From positions 73,379,953 to 73,443,952 of the forward strand of contig JAYGXS010000001.1 of assembly GCA_036362985.1 (NCBI GenBank): DNA of 64,000 nt, written 5' to 3'. Shown here piece by piece: positions 35,770-46,375 of the stretch. A program made the translations under genes and the position numbers. How positions within the stretch are numbered: the first letter of the stretch is position 1; every line of letters begins with the position of its first letter. The DNA is from Ligula intestinalis. Its lineage: Eukaryota; Platyhelminthes; Cestoda; Diphyllobothriidea; Diphyllobothriidae. The notes under the pieces are model-generated. The model searched no databases. It worked only from the letters and a program-made list of their open reading frames with translations, and was not told the DNA's origin.

Positions 35770-36370
35770 CAGGACTAACTGCCGAGGAAGTGGGACAACC
35801 CTTCGATAACATTACGACGTGTCAGAGGCGACCAAGCGCATTGACGTAAGACTGAGCGTCGGACCCCACCACCCCGAGGCTACCATGCGCAACAGGGCCA
35901 TGAAAATCAAGCACTGATTTAATCCTAGTAAGCAGTCGGGCATAGTATATGGCATCCTGTGCCCAAACTCTCCTATAAACTACACAGGACAGACTGTACG
36001 CAGGCTTAGATCACGCATACACAGACATAATTTGGTTGTGATACGGAGTGCCCACCCCTACAAAACGGGTCACGAGTTTGACTTCACAGCTCCGAAGATA
36101 ATCGTTCATGCCAAAAGCAAGACGGAATTGACTGGAACCTGCGCCTTCGATGAGATCTCAATCGATCGATATATCGATCTGGGACTGGCATACAAGGTGT
36201 TGCGCATTCACCTCCGGACTAGCGTCACTGGTGTGCAATTAGCTCCTGCCCCCTGTATCTGTTGCTTTTGTTGCGGCTTTTATCTCTGATGCTGGACTCC
36301 AGTAAGAGTCCGAAAGCTCAGACTGATAAAGCCATAATTCTGGTGAGCGAAGAGCCTTCATCTTATTCAC
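35770..36370 (+). pseudogene. Penelope-like element GIY-YIG endonuclease fragment and 3' UTR
   Basis: Plus-strand frames, shifted between segments, give an RT end (VSEATKRI near 35,825, then HHPEATMRN) and, around 35,940-36,050, a GIY-YIG core: SGIVYGILCPNSPINYTGQT, followed by RRLRSRIHRHNLVV. The open frame 36,032-36,289 continues with KTGHEFDFTAPKIIVHAKSK and SIDRYIDLGLAYKVLR, the end of this PLE lineage. The sequence after the stop (GACTCCAGTAAGAGTCCGAAAGCTCAGAC) recurs near 58,555 and 59,912, so it is the element's 3' UTR. At least two frameshifts are present. Confidence 0.75.
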
Positions 36371-37369
36371 TAATATTCCGACTATTAGCCAAAAACAGTG
36401 GTCTGTCAGTGCCTAGTGTGATAGCTAGTAGTGCACAGCGTGTCCAAATTCGGTGCCACTCGCAATCACTTCACTCGGCTCAACCTTTCAGGCCTGCCAG
36501 AGGCTGAACTTAATTTTAAATTTTGCTGAACCTGTGTCCTGTGCGTAGAAGGTTGAATACTAATTCAGGACAGCTGCGTACATAGGCAAGTTTGATTGTC
36601 CGCCCACGAGTGCGACTGTCAGATCAGACCCCCTCTCAAAATGCATTTTCACGGAACGAGAACAAAAAGTTGTTAGTGGTATGGGGCGAAGGGGGTGGGG
36701 TGGGGGAGAGTGGGGGCGGAAGGGGGCCTCGCGTCACAGAATGGAAAACAATGATGCAAATGTTAATGGAATGCTGTCGAGAGTGGCCTGCTGGCCCCTT
36801 CCACCGCAACAAGTTGACAATCGAGATGTGGGACGACACTCGCTCTCACACACTCATAGTCCGGACACCATTAAAGTACTACCGAAGGCCATGCCAGGAT
36901 GCCAGCAGGGTGGAGCTGGGGCCCTGAGACCTGGCGTAGGAGGGGGAGGAGAGCATGTCAATTAATTAAACATTAGCACATGAAGATCGTGCAGCTGAAA
37001 GTGGAACAAGTCATACCTACGCCTCCTTCTCTCTCCTTAACGGTTCGGCTAAGAGACTGGTCATTTGGAAGAATCACACGAAAATGGCGTAGACGGGATT
37101 TTGTGTAAACTAGTTTTAGAAGTCTGGACTAATGGCTGGGGATAGAATGAAAAGTGATGTGGGGGAGAGGGGAGATGAGAGTTGATAACGTGAGAGACGG
37201 TCGCCAAACCGGAAACGGAATAAGACATTGGCGTGCTTTTTTTCCAACTGAGGGTGGGAGGCATCGTGTCCAAATGGGCAATGGCAGCTCTGTCCATGAG
37301 CAGGCCAACGGTACATTTTCACATTAACAAAGACAATCAAACCGATAGTAGGCATTGCTCACCTGTCCC

Positions 37370-37600
37370 GCACACCTCCTTCTCAGACAGGATATGAGAA
37401 CAGGAAGCGCCCGTAATACAGACGGCTGTGTGCTAAATTAGAGGGAGATCAGGGTTATGGCTAAAACTAGGATTTTCTCCACGTTTTTGGTTAAGGTTTT
37501 GGTAAGGATGTCTTGTACAGCCATCTAAATAAGACACAGGAATACGAACGCCCCGCCCACTTAAAATAGGTGGCATTACGAAAACTTTTTAAATATGACA
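37370..37600. repeat. Two fragments of the telomere-like inverted-repeat element
   Basis: GAGAACAGGAAGCGCCCGTA (37,397) is the right module in reverse. From 37,507, GGTAAGGATGTCTTGTACAG, AGACACAGGAAT and CCGCCCACTTAAAATAGGTGGC form a left end. Between them is a short GGTTATGGCTAAAACTAGG-type tract. Confidence 0.5.
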
Positions 37601-37719
37601 TTCATGTCAGTACTCTTTGTTTGCATGTATTACTCATCGATATGTGACTGCCGGTGAGGGCTTAAAGTTACCGAACACGTTTCGTAATCTGATGGCTGCG
37701 CATCCTTCCTCTATAATTA

Positions 37720-37890
37720 ATGTACCTGGTAATTGCCGGCAGGACAACGTGTCCACTGTCTGAAGGTAAAGTGCTGGACTATTTAACTTGCAATGGCCAA
37801 ATAACACGGGTTCAAACCGCAGTTCTCCTAATAACCTGACGTTCAGTATGGCTACCTGACGATGGCTAATAAGCCAGAAATGACCCTCAC
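37720..37890 (+). repeat. tRNA-derived SINE, plus orientation
   Basis: ACACGGGTTCAAACCGCAG is a B-box-like stretch. It is followed by GATGGCTAATAAGCCAGAAATGACC, the reverse complement of the GGCCATTTCTGGCTTACTAG segment that accompanies the SINE copies at 60.4 and 60.6 kb. Confidence 0.55.
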
Positions 37891-38339
37891 AACCTCCCTT
37901 CTCTTTGTCGATACGGTTAAGTACCACCATTAATACTCTCAGACAACCACCAGATATGCGGTTATACTCAGAAAACAGGTTACAAGAACTCCTGTTTACG
38001 GAAATAGTAGTAGTGAAACCCTTATAGATGAGGTAAAAAATTGGCGTATGGCTTTTTTCTGGAAGCAACTTGTATAACAATTAAATTTACACCATCGATT
38101 AGTTTAAATACACCAATAATGCGTCAAAACACAAGTGCGCAATTCTAGATATTGGAAATTAGGAGCAGTAAACGGGCGGAGGAAATAAAAACCGAAGACA
38201 TTAGTTTGATATCTCAAGTGAGCTGAGCCCAGAACATACTGAACAATCAAATTGAAGGAGGGAGAGTAAGAATACATTATTTAGTCCGATTCCCGTGATA
38301 TCAGTTAAAATCAATATTTTGACTGCATGCCCTAAGCTT

Positions 38340-38770
38340 GTGTATAAAGCCTAATCCTAACACCTAAGCCCAACGCTAGCCATAACCCCAACCTCATTTT
38401 CTAACTTTAACCCTTAGTTCTGACGCAAACACAAAGTATTAACCCTAAGTCAGACGCTAAACAGAATGGCAGCAGTGACAGGGAAGGAGCGAAAACGAAG
38501 AGCGGATTAACTTAAGTCTGTACGAATCACATAAATACGTATTCCCTTGAAGTAAAGGCTACGTAGGATTACACATCGGATCGTTGTCTACGCCTCCACC
38601 CTTATTATAAGTGGCTTTGCGTTAGATTCCAGGGAGTACCCATTCCCAGTTTCTAATTTTAGAATAGCATCAACCCTCATATATCAACCGAACATTAAAC
38701 ACCAGATTAACTCCCTATCCCTGGGCCACGTGTACTACGGGGAATTACTTATAACCCTGCTCCCTCACTT
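38340..38770. repeat. Telomere-like tract and fragments of the inverted-repeat element
   Basis: CCTAATCCTAACACCTAAGC and CCATAACCCCAACC near 38,350-38,400 form the interior tract. AAGTGGCTTTGCGTTAGATTCC near 38,611 is a reverse copy of the module GGAAT.TGGCGCAAAGCC. Confidence 0.5.
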
Positions 38771-39549
38771 TCCTTGCATTTTTTAAACTTTCATATTATG
38801 AGGTTGTCTAATCTTTAAATTTTGGACTGTCAACGGTTATTCCCCTTTATAATTCTATGCACCAAATATATGCTATTAACCGATGATGCGACCACAGTCT
38901 AGTGCTGCAGTGAAATAAACTAAACAGTAGGGAGCTGGTATATGTACCCTCACAAACAATCTTGCTTTACGATGTATTTTACTACCTTACAACAAGCATT
39001 TAGCACAAGTATTATTTTCTCCAGGTAAAATGAAATAACCAACGTAGACCAAGGAGACTTTAGTGTCAATTTCTAGTTCATTAACTGTCGTCAGCCAACT
39101 ACACCCAACTCGAGGTGTTTTAAATCCCGAGGTCACAGTCTAGTTGGCCTGTCAGTTACAATCGGGTAGAGTGTGCAGACAAAAGTAGTGGAGGCATATA
39201 TGGCCACTTCGGGCCTATTAAAGTTCGCCAGTCAGTTTCACGCAACGCCTAACGTCGGGGTCACTAAACTTTGAACCCGCGCTTTTTTGTATTATTAGTT
39301 AAACCCCATGACTACTGAACCAAAGGCTCTTTGTCCTCCCATGTTTGATCGGGTATATCAACAGCGGTAGTTGGATGCATACTGATTAGGCTACGAGACC
39401 TGTTCCTCCCCTATATATATTCAACCAGGAATGAGCGCACACCTTTCTTCCCGAAACAAATAAGCTCCGTATAGGTAGCATGAATCACGAACGGACAACA
39501 CCGTCTGTCAAACCGATTCCCGCCAACTTCTCAGAGTGGGAATTGAGAG

Positions 39550-40110
39550 TCAATTAGGGGACGGGGGAGGGGGGGAGGCGGATTGGTAAAGAACTGTTTC
39601 GGGCTTATTCTTTCTTTATTCAGCCAATCATAACCATGACCGCCATCTGGGACCAGAAAGCAAAAAAATGACATGCGCGTGCACACACACACAGTGCGCA
39701 GATGTTCCAGCGTCGGTTTCCACCAGATGGGTCAGAAGCCCGCCATCGAACCGAGGTCCATCAGTGCTGCGCCACCTGTCAACCCTCCCGACTGCGTGGG
39801 TAGGGGTCACGACGAGGCAACCACCTGCCAAGCCACATAAGCATGGGAGGGTGGAGAAGGGACTGACAGAGGGTGAGGGTGGATTGATACTGAAGTGTTA
39901 TGTGTTTACTCTGCCTTCATTCATTCAGCCAAGCATACCATTGACTACCGACTGGGACCAGAAACACAAACATAGGCATGCACACAGATGGCGCAGATGG
40001 TCCACCACCGGGGTCTACCAGATGGATCCCAAGTCCGTCCTCGAACCGAGGTCCAGCAGTGTCTCGCCACCTGGCAGTATCGGTCGCCGCGTACGGGGTA
40101 TTTATTCCTT
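39550..40110 (+). repeat. Tandem duplication, about 295-bp period
   Basis: The block ending CGAACCGAGGTCCATCAGTG (39,747) recurs as CGAACCGAGGTCCAGCAGTG (40,042). The preceding CATTCAGCCAA, GGGACCAGAAA, CACACA, GCGCAGATG and CCAGATGG blocks recur in order. The long open frame across both units arises from this duplication and is not a gene. Confidence 0.65.
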
Positions 40111-40429
40111 AGGGGAAGGGGGCGCACATCGATTCACCGGCTTGCCAGAGCAAACAAGCCCCCGTCTAGGTGGCAGCCCCCCGCTGGGACAGGGAATGCC
40201 AAGTGGAGGGGATCCATGTACATTGTCCTACTCACTCTTTGGTTCTGATTAACTGTCCCCTTTCAAAAGCGCAAAGTGTCATTGGATTTGAAAATGTCCT
40301 TTTCAGATGTCAAAAATGAGCATTATCCACTTTTATCGAAGCAAATTATATATGAGTATACCGAAAGCTTTTGGGTTGCCGACGAAGGTGCTAAAAGAGC
40401 ATACATACTGAGGATGGAACACTGCCGAC

Positions 40430-40590
40430 AGAGACATGGGTGACTGGAATGGTCACTTCTAACTCAGTAGCCGTAATAAGCTAGCCATACCCAGCCCTAG
40501 ATGACGCACCACCAGAGGCTCGAACCCACGATCTTTTGATCAGAAGTCTAATGCTCTAACCATTGAGCCGCGGGCCTGTTGTCTTGCCGG
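40430..40590 (-). repeat. tRNA-derived SINE, minus orientation
   Basis: On the minus strand: CGGCTCAATGGTTAGAGCAT (A-box-like), 25 bases later GATCGTGGGTTCGAGCC (B-box-like), then the family tail with GACCATTCCAGTC. It is the best preserved copy of this family in the window. The anticodon arm is not plausible for a functional tRNA. Confidence 0.65.
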
Positions 40591-40599
40591 TTTAGGTCG

Positions 40600-40820
40600 G
40601 GACTATTGTCACTCGTCGGTGAACACTGACAGAACTCACTCGTACCGCCCTGCCGTGGGGCTCATTCTCAAGCCTCGCCAGCAGCAGCCGCACAGTGGTT
40701 AGCAGTTCAGGCAGATGGACACTGCCGAGAAAGGCAAGGGAGATTGGCATGACCATTCGTGGCTCATTAGCCGTCAACAGCCGCTTCTGGCCCTGATAAG
40801 AGCCGTTAACTGGTCATAAT
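40600..40820 (-). repeat. SINE-family segment adjoining the 40.4-kb copy
   Basis: The blocks AGAACTCACTCGTACCGCCC, CGCCAGCAGCAGCCGC and GGGAGATTGGCATGACCATT, then GGCTCATTAGCCGTCAACAG, repeat segments found at 34.5 kb and 60.6-60.9 kb. Confidence 0.5.
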
Positions 40821-41479
40821 GGTTAAAATGGAGGCCAGCTTACTTTTAGCGATTTTCGGCTTGAATGTTCCTGACGTTGGATTCAGTTACGTGACTTCCA
40901 TCCATACCCCGCTTTATCATCATTGACCGACCGGCCAAAGCACAGACCTGCCAAGGAGTGTTAAGGCTAATAGAGTTAACCCTAACGGCTGCGATTCTCC
41001 AGGCCCGGTTCCTTAGGGAAAGAGGGAAGTCCTGGGAAGGCCAGATTGGTAGGAAGAGTGTACGCTGTACAGAGGGATTGAAGAATAGGTAGTAGGAAAG
41101 TTGACTCGGATTGGCAGGCGTCTGACTGTGAGAACGCGGGCTCGTCAAAAGCGCCGGCAACGTTGCCTGCGACCGCTCCCTGGCGGGGCGGATTCCCAAC
41201 TGATGTCTAGGGACAGACACCGCATTGAGGTCTGTGTCCAGACGGATTGAAGCCAAGCCATCGTGGATTGAGGCCACGCACTTTTGCGCCTGGTGCCAGG
41301 GGCACGACAACAGCAGCAGTGGGGCGCGATGAGCCAGCGTGCGGCGGACATTCACGTGCGGCTGATCATGGGTTCAAAGCGGCGCTAGCGGCCACCCCAG
41401 ATCCTGACACAGCGATCATATGCGAGCATCAGCTTGAGGGCAAATATCGGCCAAACGACGACGAACTCCATGGCTCATC

Positions 41480-42612
41480 AAAGACCGCTCGTATCCTTCG
41501 AAATGAGTGGGTCCTTTCACTCACCGCAAACTAACTTCTATTCTTTAAATATAAAATAGCAAAGAAGCGACTGCTTGTTTTTTCCAGTACTATGTTTATT
41601 ACTACCCTAACCAACCTACGTCGTGATTTAGGACATAGTGGATACTCCAAAGCTAAAGCGGTCGCTAGACAGCGCTTCTGGGGCCCCACTTCAGGGAAAA
41701 TAGCCACGTTTTGTGATGCTTGCTCAACTTGAGCTGAATTCAAAGGACCCATCCCATGACATAGGGAGCATTTCCATTGGCATGCCCTTTGAAGGATTTA
41801 GTATTGGTATCGTTGGACCGCTGCGCGCATAACTTCTGGTCGCTGTTACGTTTGAGTGTTGAGTTGACCATTTTACGAAGTAGACTGAGGTAGTTCCTTT
41901 ACGTAGACAAGAAACCGCTCTTGTGACAAAAACTCTGCCCAATGACAACAGCGGCAGGATTGGAGCCTCCATTTCTCTGCACTTGGACCGTGACGCTAAT
42001 TTTGAAAGCAGTTTGCTACACGGAATTTATAACCTTTTCCTAGTACCTAAGACGAGGACGCGGCCAGCACACCCTGCAGATAACGAACAGATAGAACCTT
42101 CTAACCGCACACACACATCACATTCTTGAAAGCGTTTGCAGAGAACCACAACCCACAAAATCGGAACGTCCGTCTGCCGATCGCAATTGTGATCCATAGG
42201 GCCATAATTCATGATTCCATTGGATATGCCCCCTTCCGTATGCTTAATGGTCGTCATTTCAGATTACCCTTAAAGTTACAACCCTCTTTCTACATCAGGA
42301 ATGCTCACCGCTGATACGCATGTCCTGGACTTAAATAAATTACTTCGCGCCCTGCATAATTTTAGCATTCAATTTCATCGCAGCTCCCTATGGCCGTGAG
42401 AAGAACTATTTTGTCCGCCATACTAGCAGATCGCCTTTCCACTTTGATGACTTAGTTTTGCGCTAAGGATCAGTAGCTCCCATTGGCACAGCCTTAATTT
42501 TTTCCGCCTTGGAATGGTCCTTTTGTGATTACCGAGGCTAGAACGCCTGCTACCTAGACTATCCACGACACCCAAAGGCTCGGAGGCCTTACTTGTACAG
42601 TTAATTTTGACA
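41480..42612 (+). pseudogene. Ty3/Gypsy integrase relic
   Basis: Shifting plus frames give, in order: a zinc-binding region (RRDLGHSGYSKAKAVARQRF then TFCDACST), the core start MPFEGFSIGIVGPL with the first catalytic Asp lost, and DHFTK...TEVVPLRRQETALV. Next come ISLHLDRDANFESSLLHGIY, which keeps the second Asp, and an IEPSNRT segment at the position of the catalytic Glu. After that come IHDSIGYAPFRMLNGRHFRL and RLPLKL. A C-terminal WNGPFVITEA...TYTIHD block lies near 42,505-42,570. Numerous stops and indels are present. No LTRs or Gypsy RT were found nearby, so it is an orphan fragment. Confidence 0.75.
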
Positions 42613-42790
42613 AACTGAGGCCGTGAAGGGGTCGCCTACAGATTCACTCTGCATCCTGCCCCAACAACTCGTACTCCAACCGTCGAACAAGGTGAAAAGT
42701 GGTGACAACGACAGCAGGATACCAGTTGGTCGCGCAAACGGGGCCTCCAATTGAAGGAGGGGGGGGAGAGGGGGGAAGAATCGATCACTG

Positions 42791-42830
42791 GAATTCTCTC
42801 CCCCCCTCTCCCGAGGGGGGGAGAGAATTC
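42791..42830. repeat. Perfect 16-bp-arm hairpin
   Basis: GAATTCTCTCCCCCCC (42,791-42,806) and GGGGGGGAGAGAATTC (42,815-42,830) are exact reverse complements around an 8-base loop. Immediately upstream lies another G-rich purine run (42,756-42,780). Confidence 0.9.
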
Positions 42831-45129
42831 TAACGGGATAGACAAAAATACGGTTGCCTTCGTTTTCAATGAATAGACTGGTTTTTTTAGTTTTTAAGTG
42901 ACAGGCAGTATACGGAGGCCAACATTTGGACAGACGCGCCAGATAAAAAAAGATGCGGAGTAGCAAGTGTGAAAGAGCAGGAGAATTTTTCCACAAAAAA
43001 CCTATATGTTCGAAGGGCAAGTTAAAATCAGCCTTCTTTGTGAAACGGATGGTTTCATCTGAGGTACATACTGAGTGCAGCCATTCAGCCATAGAATGAA
43101 TGCGTAGCTTCAAGTCTGGATAGCAGATCACACCCCAACAAGAGCGATGACCTAGTATCGGCTCAAGAGGAAATTATTAAATATGATTATACGGCGGATT
43201 CGTGTACTAACGCTGCCCCCCATGTAGGTTGCTATTTTAGCCCAATATGTTCTCCAGTCATCCTTAGCCGACTTTGCCATCAACTTCTGGAGGTAACAGA
43301 AGGAATCGTCATTACGAGGCTTGACTCGAGTCGAGTGAGCAGACAACCGACACTTCTTTCGCGGATCCAGTCACTGTGGCGTCGCAGTGATGACCACTGA
43401 AGGCTACTGCCTTCTCAATGGGCTCGGACCGTACAACAGAGCCGAGTTACCTGCGACTGTTTCTGATTATGGCTTCGGGTGAGAATAGGAAACGTCGGGT
43501 CAGTAAACTTACTGTTCCAGTGATCGATTCTTCTCCTTCAGAACGAAATTTCTCTTCTCAGAACTACAGCAGTGCGGTGTTGCCGGTTTTTGGTGATATT
43601 CAGGTGTCTAGGGTGGGACATTTTGAGCGCGGATAAGGGATGAATTAGCAGGCGTGTGCGAACGACAACGACTTATGTGTGGTACCAATCTGGGCACCAT
43701 GCATAGATCTGCTATCCTGAATCCAGCTGCGCAACCTTGGCTGGCTGTATGGCCATCGTTTTAATATCAGTTCCGCATATGTTTGTGGTGATACTGGAGG
43801 CACGTGTTGGTGACAAACAGTCTGTTCTGCTCAGCAAGGTTCAGCGATGCCACATCTGGGGTCAAGCCCAAAGTGACCACTAAGGTGACTGTTTGTGGAA
43901 CAACCTAGTCCAGTCCAACCTTTCCAGGCCTCAGAAATACTCAGCAGATCGCGGCAATAGAGTCTTTCAACTAATGCTTGCAGCCGCGAGTAAAACGTCT
44001 CCTTATCGCGCTGTTCAGCAGCAGAGGCTAGTGCGCACACAGGGACGACAGAGATGTTCGCGAAGTGGCCCTTCAATCACATGTAGGCCACTCGGTCATT
44101 GCTGGTTCCCAAACAAGTAGTGCATGGTTCGCTTGTTGCGAGAGAGTGATCGCCACACCTTGTCTACTAGTAATTTAATTAAGTATTAAACCGACGAATG
44201 TCTACGTAAATTACCCTTAACCAAGGTAACATAAAAGTAAAAATGGGGAACTTTGACTATTTCTTTTTAAAGTTTCCACAATATTTTCTGTTTTGGAACA
44301 TTTTCTGCTTATATTTATGATTTTTTATAGTGCAACGTACAAAAAGTGGTTTTGTTCTACCCTAGTAAATAGTATAAACAATTTCTTAGATATCCGGCAG
44401 CTTTCGATTTCACCCAAACCCTGCCTGCTTTCCTTCGATATACAAGACTGACTATGCAGCTTCCTTTAGAAAAAAGGCATTTTGAGCCTCAAACCTATGC
44501 AAAATATGAAGACAAAACGTTTGGTAAACTCCTCGCTCATATTTATATCACAAAATTACGTGAATTGGGTCACTTACCATACATAGACTACAGTTATTAT
44601 GCGATGCTAAAAGTGGCAGTTTTTACTTTTATCCCGGATGATCGTACGTGGCGCAATGACTGGTTGATCGTCCGCATTAGATACGTTTTCTTCTACAGTC
44701 TCGTCCCCATCAGCACTGATGACCGGCGTGATAGTGAGTTTGCAATATAATATATCAGCACTATCAGTGGGCGTGTTAATCAGCCGCTCGGGCTTATGAC
44801 CGAGCGGGTTGTCCAGTCGGGGACTTGAGGCCAACTTAGTGAACGATGAGGGGGGGGGAGTTGATTACTGCATTTTTTACAGGTTTGTGGACCGTACGAA
44901 AACTATCCAGATAGTTCGCGGTTCCTTCAGTCATCAGGTGCTACTCTGTCTATAGAGGATACCATCATCGTCATCGAAGGGGGTCCGATGTTTTTTTTCC
45001 AATTCAACCATCGCATGTGACGACGCAAACCGTGTACCCCACAGCAGGTAGGTGCAGGACGGGTAATTACACCTAGACTAGTTAATAGTAATAACCGACT
45101 TGCGTAGCAGCCATCGCAGGTGTTGAAAT

Positions 45130-46043
45130 TAAAAAACGGCAAATTCTCTTCCTGAATTAACAGTCTGTGATGGAGTAGAACGAGAGTAGCCAGTTGGCAT
45201 TTCAACCTTTGACAAGGTACTCCCAGAAATAGCCGCAGCGCTTTCAATAACGCGCACGAAATCCCAGACCACCCACTATGCAAAAACGCATCTTCTTTCA
45301 CCAACCGTCTTAGAACCGAACACAACCCAGCCAAATAAGCCTGCGCGTGCAGACTGCGATGGATGTCTTAACCTAGCCACGCGCGTTATGCGTTTAGAGG
45401 GAAGCCTTGAATTTTACGCGAAGATACTAGCAGTGCTCATCAAGCACAATTAGATAACACCACCGGATGCGGCGCATGCAGAGGACAGGTCAGTGGTTGA
45501 TAAACCAGGAAACCACGATTTCAGCAGGGCCAAACGCAGACGCATACGCCAGCAGAAGGCGGCTGAAGAGCAACCTGCTAAAGACCAACCAAGGCCCTCA
45601 GTTTTATCGCGAGACAGAACTTGGAGCACGCCATGTGAACAAAAAAGCGAGACAACCACTTCAAGAGGAGACTTCTGGAGAAAAGGAGGTTGAATTGGAC
45701 CAAAGGGTAAACGGTCACTTAGAAGAAAATGCTACCAGCAAAATGTCCATAGAATCTTTCACAGATCTGGAATTTGAAACCCCTGCTGCTACTCTGCTTC
45801 AGTGCGATGTTACCACGGCCCAAGCTCGAGCCAACCGTAAGCAAAATATAGTGATACAGGGTGCACCAGAATCAACGGCTACAGTTGCTGGGGATAAGGT
45901 GGAGCACGATCGAGGTCTCGTTCGGCAGTACGCTAAATCACTGCTAAGGGGCACTGAGTCTGTAAAAATTCTCAAAAAATTTAGAATAGGAAAGGATCAG
46001 CCACCGAATTGTTCAAGCTCTCGGCCACGACCATTAAAAGGTC
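45130..46043 (+). pseudogene. CR1 ORF1 (N-terminal and middle part)
   Basis: The frame up to 45,454 has a CDGC zinc-ligand-like pair and a helix (RVMRLEGSLEFYAKILAVL), as in CR1 ORF1 proteins. After a break, the frame 45,467-46,043 contains ANRKQNIVIQGAPESTATVA, then SVKILKKFRIGKDQ and SSRPRPLK, the conserved RNA-binding core of this ORF. The reading then runs into the inserted PLE. ORF1 proteins of non-LTR elements bind RNA as chaperones in the transposition particle. Confidence 0.75.
46032..46043 (+). repeat. Target-site duplication, left copy
   Basis: CATTAAAAGGTC occurs here and at 47,734-47,745, bracketing the Penelope insert exactly. Removing the insert and one copy re-creates the CR1 ORF1 transition from PRPLK to VIWDTEAQ, apart from a one-base frame offset. 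Confidence 0.85.
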
Positions 46044-46109
46044 CAAAGGGAGGTGGTGTTTCAGAAATTTAAAGCAACGTTTCCCTGGTGCAAATTTAAA
46101 TATGGCAAT

Positions 46110-46167
46110 AGCAGCAAAATGATTTATTGGATCCATATCATTTCGAGAGAGCTCGTCAGTTGCCGCC
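46110..46167 (-). ncRNA. Hammerhead-ribozyme-like structure in the PLE 3' region
   Basis: On the minus strand: GGCGGCAA (46,167-46,160), CTGACGA core (46,159-46,153), eight bases GCTCTCTC, GAAA (46,144-46,141), then TGAT. After a 13-base loop come ATCAT (46,123-46,119), U at 46,118, and TTGCTGCT (46,117-46,110). Stem I (GGCGGCAA/UUGCUGCU) has eight pairs including two G-U. Stem III is AUGAU/AUCAU. The predicted cut is after 46,118. Stem II is reduced to about one G-C pair, so activity may be weak. Hammerheads are known in the terminal regions of Penelope-like elements, which fits its position about 210 bases after the ORF. Confidence 0.6.
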
Positions 46168-46375
46168 TCTCATTACTGAACGTGAATCATAAAAGAGAAG
46201 ATACACACTGAATTCGTACAGAAAAATCGATATCAACACAAGGTCATAAGGAGTGGCCAAGTGGCTAATCAATAACATGAGAAGTTCAAAAGCTATGGTC
46301 AGCAAAAATAACAGGGAAAAAAAACACCTGAAGTAACAACTTAGGAGGAAAAATGTATAAACAGGGAGCCAGATG

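Noticed and set aside
37634..38080. 148-codon open frame on the minus strand
   Set aside because: It crosses the plus-oriented SINE at 37.72-37.89 kb and has no domain.
44927..45334. 135-codon minus-strand frame
   Set aside because: It is antisense to the N-terminal part of CR1 ORF1, which reads in the plus orientation with family motifs.
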